Shown: positions 57,049 through 64,000 of the stretch, one piece after another
How the letters are laid out: each line of letters opens with the position of its first letter
Numbering within the stretch: position 1 is the stretch's first letter
DNA from: Umbilicaria muhlenbergii
Taxonomy: Eukaryota; Ascomycota; Lecanoromycetes; Umbilicariales; Umbilicariaceae
Assembly (NCBI GenBank): GCA_000611775.1
Contig: KK106985.1
Span: forward strand, 725,982-789,981
Length of the DNA stretch: 64,000 nucleotides
Direction: 5' to 3'
Notes under the pieces: generated by a model
Told to the model about the DNA's origin: nothing
What the model saw: the letters and a program-made list of their open reading frames with translations, nothing else
Database searches by the model: none
Translations under genes and position numbers: made by a program

Positions 57049-58996
57049 ATGGAGAAACTTCTGAAGGACTGGAGGCAAGATGCTATGAACAAACACCAAT
57101 ACGAATCTGCCATATACATCGCCGACAAACTGCTTGCTCTCACCAGTGTGTACTACTTCTCTGTGCGCTGATCCGTTCTGGCTGATGCTTATAGACGACG
57201 ACAAGGACGCATTCTGGCTCGCCCAAGTCCACTTCTCCACCGGCAATTACACTCGCGCGCAGAGTTTCCTGACCAAACACAACCTCATCACTCGTAATAC
57301 TTCGTGCAGGTACTTGGCCGCACATTGCTACATCAAGCAGTACAAGTACGAAGAAGCTCTTTCAATCCTAGGAGACAAGAACCCGGCCCATCTGATCTCT
57401 ACCTCGAGCAAGGCCCGGAGGAAATTACAGCATACAAATGGTAGCCTGCGGAACGGAACCTCGAAGAATGGGAAAGCTGTCACCAGGCCCGATCGAATAG
57501 AGCGGAGTGAAGAGAGGGATCGGGAAGACGTCTCGGACATCAAGTTCGAGGCTGCAATGTGCTATCTGCGCGGCATATGTTTTGCCAAACAAAACGCATT
57601 CGATCGAGCCAAAGAGTGCTACAAGGACGCAGTACGGATCGACGTGCAATGCTTTGAAGCCTTCGATCAGCTCATGAAGAATTCCCTGATGTCTCCCGAC
57701 GAAGAATGGGCGTTTCTAGACTCCCTCGACTTCGATTCGATCTCCGCCGAAGACCCTTCCGTCGCGCAAGAAGCCGCCCAGTTCGCCAAGATGCTCTACA
57801 CCACCCGCCTCTCCAAGTACAAAAACCCCACCGACTTTACCAACGCCACCGAAACCCTATCCACGCACTACAACCTCGCCTCGAACCCCGACCTCCTCCT
57901 CTCCAAAGCCGAGCTCCTCTTCACCCAATGCCGCTTCAAAGAAGCCCTCTCCATAACCACCTCCATCCTCTCCACCGACGAATACAACTTCGCCATCTAC
58001 CCCCTCCACCTCGCCTGCCTGCACGAACTCGCCGAAACCAACACGCTCTTCCTCCTCTCCCACCGCCTCGCCGACCTGCACCCAGACGAACCCTGCACCT
58101 GGCTCGCCGTCGGCGTCTACTACCTCAGCATCGGCCGCATCGCCGAAGCCCGGCGCTTCTTCTCCAAAGCCTCGATGATGGACCCGCACTTCGGCCCCGC
58201 CTGGATCGGCTTCGCCCACACCTTCGCCGCAGAAGGCGAACACGACCAAGCCATCTCCGCCTACAGCACCGCCGCCCGCCTCTTCCAAGGCACTCACCTG
58301 CCCCAGCTCTTCCTCGGCATGCAGAACCTCCAACTCAACCACATGACCCTGGCCCAGGAATACCTCAACGCCGCGCGCCAGCTCTGCCAAACTGACCCGC
58401 TACTCCTGAACGAGCTGGGTGTGGTTTTCTACCACCTCGACCACCTCGACCACGCCATCGACATCTTCGAACAAGCTCTGCATATCGCTCGCGATATCGA
58501 CTCCGACCCCAAAGCTTGGATCGCCACGCGCGCCAATCTCGGGCACGCCTATCGCCGGCAGCGCAAATGGGAGCCCGCGCTCGACGAGTTCGAAGAGGTG
58601 CTGCGGCAGGGCGGACGCGACGCGGGCATCTTCTGCGCCAAGGGCTTGGTGTTGTTGGAGATGGGCCGGACGGCGGATGCGGTGGTGGCGTTCCATGAGG
58701 CGCTGGCGGTGAGTCCGCAGGATCCGATCGCGACGGATCTGTTGGCCAAGGCGTTGGAGGAGAATAGTGAGGCCCAGGGATGGGGGGGTGGGGGTGGGGA
58801 GGAGGTGGACGAGGGGGTGGATGAGGAGTTTGAGGGGGTGTTGGAGAGGAGGAAGATGGAGGCGAGGGAGGCGCGGAAGGGGAGAGGGGCCGCGAGAAGG
58901 GGGAAGGCGAGGGAGAGGGAGAAAGGGAGGGTGAGTGTGGGGGATGGGGCGGCGGAGGGGGATGAGAGTATGATGGTTATGAGTGATGATGAGTGA
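57049..58996 (+). CDS. CDC16: Anaphase-promoting complex TPR subunit Cdc16/Cut9 (APC6)
   Basis: TPR scaffold subunit of the APC/C ubiquitin ligase. Exons 57049-57145 and 57195-58996 give 632 aa. The N-terminus MEKLLKDWRQDAMNKHQYES pairs with FWLAQVHFSTGNYTRAQSFL. TPR helices include CYLRGICFAKQNAFDRAKEC, EPCTWLAVGVYYLSIGRI, ARRFFSKASMMDPHFGPAW, LLNELGVVFYHLDHLDHAID and ANLGHAYRRQRKWEPALDEF. The C-terminus is Gly/Glu/Arg-rich and disordered. The protein may start in an unseen upstream exon, since relatives often have a longer N-terminus. Codons end mostly in C up to about 58580 and mostly in G after 58620. Large antisense open frames here follow from this skew. Convergent with the BTB gene. 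Confidence 0.93.
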
Positions 58997-59659
58997 GACG
59001 GTGTATTTTTTCGTGTCGGGGTTTCACGGCATATTAGCGAGTGGGTTTGCATTGGGTGGAGTCTGTAGAATGGGATGGCATGATGGCATGCAACGTAATA
59101 TTCATGAATCAGCTGCCCTGCTGGATCGCTATTCGTGAGACACTCGAACTATGTGAGTGAGGTGAAACTCATCGATGAAAACTAAATCGCACTCCCTTGA
59201 ACCGAAGAAAAAAGCGGACTGGAATGTGAACGCCTTCAAGATCGCCTGTGTCGAAACCCGAGTACTAGTAGATCTGAAAACTACTTGAGCCGGAACAGCA
59301 AAAGCTCAAACTGGTCCGAAAGGTAGTCATCTGTTTTGAGCTTGGGTTAGATTTGAGATCCCTGGTGTCGGGGATCAAGACCAGAGAAGTAGGAGTTGCC
59401 TGAAACTGGTCGAGATTGGAAAGCCTCCAGACGCTTGCCGAAGGTCTGTGTGACGCCTGCGAGGAACGGCCGTGTAAGGATTCCGTCCAATCGACAGAAA
59501 GTTCTCAATCTTACTTAGATTGGGTGTCAGTTGTTGAATCTCGACGGTGAAAGATCAGAAACGAGGATTCTCACAAACGGCCCAATGAATTCTCACGTAG
59601 CCCTCGAAGCTGCTAAGGCGGTACAAATGTCAGAAGTTCAACTCCAGCTTCCCTACCGG
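58997..59659. other. Convergent intergenic region
   Basis: 663 bases between two stops. It holds only 3' flanks as far as I can see. Confidence 0.5.
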
Positions 59660-60590
59660 TCAAGAATGCTTACGGCCTCTCCTAACAGTGCGGCTTGCAC
59701 TAGTGGGAGTGCTACCCGGCTTAGCTCTCTTGGTAGGCACGGTGGACGCCAACTCCTCTTCCGCCGCTCGTTTCGCACCAGCCATCTTCTTCGACCACGC
59801 CACCGTTTGAGCGCTAAAGGCGTCCTGAGCAAAGGTGCCGCCGACCTTCATCATCTGTTGCAGCTGCTTCAACTCCGGCTCCTGCATCGCCATGATGTGG
59901 ACAGGCGCATACACGGCAAAGTAGCATCGAAACCGCGTGTCAGAGTCCGGAATGTGCTTGTACACAAGACTCGCGAGCGAGAAGAAGTCGATTCGATCGC
60001 TAGGAAAATCGGCGAAGGCGATGAGCTTGTGCATGGTGATGCTCTTAAGACGTTCAAGGTCATACTTATCCCCTATGATGTACATTCCCGCTAACTCTGC
60101 TGCTTCATCGAAGGGTTTCTCGCTTACGCCACAGGCATAGTCGCCACTGTAGAGGTACTCCAAGAGACGTCCGATACTTTCGACCGACTCATCAGGCATG
60201 GCGATCTGCTTCGTTGCTGCTTCCTTGAACTGCGATTTGCAGAAGCGGGCTAAGACCGGACTTTGTGAGAGGACCATCTCGTGCGCTGTAAAGACGTGCT
60301 TGGCTTCACCGACGAAAATGGTGAAGATTGAAGAGTTGAAACGCCTGGCGTATGTAAGCTTGGTCACGATAGAAGCCCTGTGATAGGTAGTAGGGGGATG
60401 GGAATCCATACATGCCATTGCGATCGGGAATGATTTCTGTATCGCGACGAGCTTGAGTCGCAGGAGGAGCCGACTTCGAATGAGCCTTGTGATCAGCTGG
60501 CGAGCTTGGACTCTGCTTGACTGAATCCGCCGAGGATACTGGCGTCGTCGGATCACAGCTCAGGCTCTTAGGAACCGAAACTCTGGACAT
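59660..60590 (-). CDS. BTB/POZ domain protein
   Basis: BTB protein of the type common in filamentous fungi; possible Cul3 adaptor or transcriptional regulator, unproven. Exons on the minus strand: 60412-60590 and 59660-60344, giving 287 aa. The join at a GTATGG...GCCAG intron of 67 nt gives DRNGM-RFNSSIFTIFVGEA. The N-terminal 60 residues are Ser/Pro-rich. The BTB fold is FTIFVGEAKHVFTAHEMVLS, QSPVLARFCKSQFKEAA, IAMPDESVESIGRLLEYLYS and EAAELAGMYIIGDKYDLERL. The C-terminus is basic, with KKMAGAKRAAEEEL and VPTKRAKPG, a possible nuclear signal. The two overlapping open frames are explained by the intron, not by a frameshift. Confidence 0.85.
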
Positions 60591-61120
60591 GTCGTTGTTC
60601 CAAAACGGTGAACTTGGTAGGCTCCTATGGACAGGAACAAGATGCTCAAGGAATGTGGGGTTGATCGTTATGTCGAAAAGGGTGGCGGTGGACGGAAGGC
60701 GGATAAAGTTGAAGTTGAGATGAAAGGTGAACTGCGTAGCGAGGGAACAGAAGTGAATGGAAGCAGATAAAACACGGATAAATTTGGGTAAGAGGTGGAT
60801 AAAGGTTGAAGCTGGGCTGAGGAGAATCTTCAGGGGTTGATGTCGGCGGTATTAGATGGAGGTGAGGAGCATGACCGTGATGGAAGCTGGATCTGGGTGG
60901 TCTTCCATGTCCACTTACAGAATCGAGGCTGAATCCCCGAATGAAGTTGTGCTCAGGGTTGGTTGTACCCTTTAAGAAGTTGGGACTAGTCTAAGGGTTC
61001 ATAGACGGACGACTTCTCCTCGTTTCCAACTGCGGTCGTTGGATGAAGGAGCGCGAATAATTAGGTAAAGAAAGACTTCGTAGCTAAGTGTGCGGTGCTG
61101 GATCCAGAATAATGTAGATT
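60591..61120. other. Intergenic region, BTB / nitrilase
   Basis: 530 bases between two minus-strand genes. Nothing recognised. Confidence 0.5.
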
Positions 61121-62247
61121 TTAGGAGGCTTGTTTTGGATTTGAAATGCCGACCTTTGATGCCTCATCGCGCTCCACCATGTTCTCAACAGCATCTGCAC
61201 CAACATCTTCCCGACTTTGACGGCTGCCCACTATTCTTTTGTCGTCCTCCCATATTGCCCCTCTATTCAGGTTGAATTTGAGCACCTCCGGTCTTTTGTA
61301 ATGTCCGGCCGCATCAACCCAAACCTTGACGGCTGCCAGCTCCTTAAGATCTATGTCCGCTGTCACCAGCTTCTCCTCTTCACCTGTATGGGGCCCTGCA
61401 AGAAATACGCAAAAAGGATGTATAACGGCACTCCATCCACCCCCTCTCTTCACCAAGTCTTGCTCTCCTAGGTTCTTCGCCATCCACTCTATACATGTCT
61501 CATCCACATAGTTGCTCGCACAAACCACGAAGACCTGCCCAGTCAAAGCATGTGCTTTCATCAACGCTTCAATCTGCGCATCCGCACCGGCCTCGAATCC
61601 AGCCATTGTGCTCAAGGCCGGCCATGCTCCCGCGTGCACGTGTTGCATATCCTCTATGAGTGCTTGCCGGGCGCCGTTCATTGTGTTCTCCCAGCAACAT
61701 AGTCCACCTAGGTTATAGCCTCCTTCTGTCCTCCATGTCTTGAGAGTGTGCCCTCCTCCTTGTGCCCAGACGGCGCGCTCGACATATGTGGGTTGTAGTT
61801 TACGGTGCACACCAAGGATAGTACCCGTGGTGTCTATGTGCAGCTGAGAGTTGAAGAGCGTATAGCCACCTTCAACTCGTTCAGATATGCCGAGTGATAT
61901 CGCGACGGAAGAGGAACGGCATGCGCTTGTGAGCATGGAAATCTCGGGGGACGATGGAGAGACCACGAGTGATTGTGAAGCGTATTGTGCGAGCGCAGAC
62001 ACCTGTTTCAGCGGTGGGTAACACTCAATGAAATACTATTACGTAGCTTGGCATTAGACCTGTCTTTGATTCTGACGGGAAGACTTACCGGGTAGCCTGG
62101 CACAAACGTCTCTGGGAAGACTAGCAGCTTGATGCCCTCTTGCCCTGCTTGCTTGATTAGACGTACTACCTTCTCAAGGGTCGCTTGTTTGTTCATGTAG
62201 GCAGGTGCGGCATGCACCGCAGCAGCTTTGAATTTCACTTCACTCAT
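61121..62247 (-). CDS. Nitrilase (carbon-nitrogen hydrolase, aliphatic nitrilase / cyanide hydratase type)
   Basis: Hydrolyses nitriles to acids or amides; substrate unknown. Exons on the minus strand: 62089-62247 and 61121-62035, giving 357 aa. The Glu-Lys-Cys triad is complete: LLVFPETFVPGYP (Glu), LGVHRKLQPTYVERAVWAQG (Lys) and LGGLCCWENTMNGAR (Cys). The junction restores VPGYP-YFIECYPPLKQV. Other family segments are GAWPALSTMAGFEAGADAQI and GGWSAVIHPFCVFLAGPH. The length fits plant and fungal nitrilases. True cyanide hydratases are usually close to this size, so the two cannot be told apart here. No aldoxime dehydratase or amidase lies next to it, so context gives no substrate hint. Confidence 0.93.
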
Positions 62248-62909
62248 GACGAGACTGGGTCAATGGACAGACGAGGAGCTTCGGGCGATGTTAGTTGTGA
62301 GTCTTCGACAGTGCTGTATGTCTTTCTAGGTATTGCAGCGATCAAGAATCTGGGCAGATGATGCGATTGAGAGTCCCAGGTTAAATGCATTAGGTTTTCT
62401 TTTGGGTTTCTTTGGTGTTGCGGTTCGAGACGTCACACGCTTACCGAAATAGTCGTAGCCCTTAGCCACACCGAAGATCCACCCTGGCGGTGACTTGCAT
62501 TGAGAACATAATGTGAACTGGATCACAAAGTGGCTTTTAGTATCGTGTTTGGGAGTTGGTGATATCAGATCTCATTCACATGTATTCCCCCCCAAGACAA
62601 ATCCTGGAATGGTCATCAATTAGCTTGATTGCAGGATGTCCAAGGCTCGAAAATAGAATCAAATTGCTCGATCTAACAGCTATGCCGCTGGACGTAGTGA
62701 AGTCAGTATATGTCTATCTGTTGACGACCGATTGGATGCTTACTTCTAGCTAACGTGCCCTTTTCCTCCACCCACATGTGCTCCCCGGATTGCGGCGCGA
62801 GCAATGTCCTCAGATACCGTTCAAAAGTACGGATTATTTGAGATAACAGAGGCGAGCTCTTCCTGCTACTTATACTATCGAATTAAAGACTACTGTCTGC
62901 TTGAAAGGC
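62248..62909. other. Intergenic region, nitrilase / eIF4A-III
   Basis: 662 bases with no recognised gene. It contains the nitrilase promoter and the helicase 3' flank. Confidence 0.5.
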
Positions 62910-64000
62910 CTAAGAAAGGAGATCGGCGACTACAATCACGTCAGCCATTCATGTCTGCCATAGAAGGAATTGTACCCACCATTCATAGGCATCTCATCGA
63001 TCTGTGTAGAATAATACACTGTGTTTATCTTAGCACTGTTGTCAGGTTCGTGGAGGTGGAGGTATGCTTACGCTCGATATCGCGCAAGATCCTGACATCT
63101 TCGCTAGTCACAAAATTGATCGCAACACCTTTCCGTCCAAATCTCCCACTCCGACCGATCCGATGGATGTAGTTCTCACGGTTGCTTGGTAGATCGTAGT
63201 TGATGACGAGTGAGACCTGCTGGACGTCGATACCTCTAGCCCACACGTCGGTGGAGATTAGCACACGAGAGTTTCCCTGGCGAAAGTCCTGCATGATACT
63301 GTCGCGCTCCTTCTGCGGCATCTCGCCATGCATGGATGAGACGGTGAAGTTGGCCTCTCGCATCTTGTCCGTAAGCCAATCGACCTTTCTTCGGGTATTG
63401 CAGAAAATGACCGCTTGTGTGATGGTGAGGGTGTCGTAGAGATCGCACAAGGTATCGAACTTCCACTCCTCTTTTTCCACTGCGATGAAGTATTGTTTGA
63501 GTCCTTCCAGCGTCAACTCGTCACGTTTCACCAAGATTCGGACAGGGTCAGTCATGAACTTTGTGGTCATGTCAAGCACATCGTATGGCAGAGTGGCGGA
63601 AACGACAACAACCTGGGTGGCGGGAGGAAGATAGCGGTAGACGTCGTAAATCTGCTCTCTGAAACCACGGTTTAGAAGCTCGTCAGCTTCGTCGAGAACA
63701 AGCATTTTGATATGTCGTGTCCGTAGGTTTCGCCGGCGAATCATATCAGCGACTCTACCAGGAGTCCCGGAAACAATGTGTTGTCCATAATCGAGCTTGC
63801 GGATATCTTCTCCGACGTTTGTACCGCCAATACAGGCGTGGCATTGAACATTCATGTAATCTCCCAAAGCCATAACCACCGATTGAATCTGCGTCGCAAG
63901 TTCTCGAGTTGGCGAAAGCACTAGAGCTTGTGTTTCTCTTACGGCTGTGTCGATGACTTGGAGCATGCTTATGGAGAATGTAGCTGTCTTGCCAGTACCG
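62910..64000 (-). CDS. FAL1: DEAD-box RNA helicase eIF4A-III / FAL1 (5' end beyond window)
   Basis: ATP-dependent RNA helicase. FAL1 acts in small ribosomal subunit assembly in yeast; the orthologue eIF4A-III is the core of the exon-junction complex. Exons on the minus strand: from the right edge to 63072, 62980-63018 (39 nt) and 62910-62929 (20 nt). Visible motifs: TGKTATFSI (Walker A region), [29 protein letters not shown] (DEAD), [10 protein letters not shown] (SAT), [12 protein letters not shown] and [12 protein letters not shown]. The last two tiny exons rebuild the family's invariant C-terminus, [22 protein letters not shown]. The N-terminal Q-motif part lies outside the window. [20 protein letters not shown] separates it from the translation factor eIF4A. 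Confidence 0.95.

Noticed and set aside
57857-58390. Long antisense open frame (177 codons) over CDC16
   Set aside because: It follows from C-ending codons of the real TPR frame; composition is Gly/Glu/Val-biased with no motif.
60306-60590. Apparent frameshift between two overlapping open frames in the BTB gene
   Set aside because: A normal 67-nt GT-AG intron joins them and rebuilds the BTB start.
1-64000. tRNA genes
   Set aside because: I looked by eye for B-box-like GGTTCGAATCC patterns on both strands and found only coding matches. A covariance-model search would be decisive.

Overview
The window is nuclear DNA from a filamentous ascomycete (Pezizomycotina; I lean towards Dothideomycetes but cannot prove the class). 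The case rests on dense genes with many short GT-AG introns (mostly 45-70 nt, often with a CTAAC/CTGAC-like branch site), fungal-restricted families (CFEM, DUF4048-like, a DUF3292/GRAM-like membrane protein, a fungal lectin-like propeller) and conserved housekeeping proteins of fungal type. I resolved 24 protein genes by joining exons in frame. Two run off the window: the 5-phosphatase at the left edge and the eIF4A-III helicase at the right edge. I saw no rRNA, tRNA, CRISPR array, retroelement or secondary-metabolite cluster.

Layout. 1-6.1 kb: WD40/inositol polyphosphate 5-phosphatase (-), CHY zinc-finger protein (+), proteasome alpha4 (-). 6.4-16.3 kb: D-2-hydroxyglutarate/D-lactate dehydrogenase, Sid1/SepL-like kinase, DUF4048-like protein, Tim22 and a CFEM GPI protein, all (+). 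16.8-32.3 kb: sulfite oxidase (-), DUF3292/GRAM-like membrane protein (+), F-box protein (-), Nrp1-like RNA-binding protein (+), MFS transporter (-). 33.4-44.7 kb: RA-PH protein (-), a 363-bp MITE, a MAT2B-like reductase (-), condensin Cnd3/Ycg1 (-), cysteine synthase (+), a small unresolved gene (-). 45.7-64 kb: PP2A B56 subunit (-), TFIIIC tau95 (+), Yju2 splicing factor (-), membrane-anchored lectin-like protein (+), APC/C Cdc16 (+), BTB protein (-), nitrilase (-), eIF4A-III/FAL1 (-).

The genes do not form a pathway cluster. Several concern mitosis and cytokinesis (Sid1-like kinase, condensin, PP2A-B56, Cdc16), and two concern sulfur metabolism (sulfite oxidase, cysteine synthase), but they are interleaved with unrelated housekeeping genes, which looks like ordinary gene order.

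The observations most worth following are: a switch from C-rich to G-rich sense strand, visible in synonymous codons, near the 3' ends of four genes; an Nrp1-like protein whose exonuclease-like fold has lost its catalytic residues and whose gene carries a GC-AG intron; a 7-nt internal exon in the proteasome alpha4 gene; a TA-flanked MITE in a promoter; a 29-bp exact repeat placed similarly upstream of two genes; and GGTACC palindromes in 5' intergenic regions. I found no convincing novel multi-gene system.
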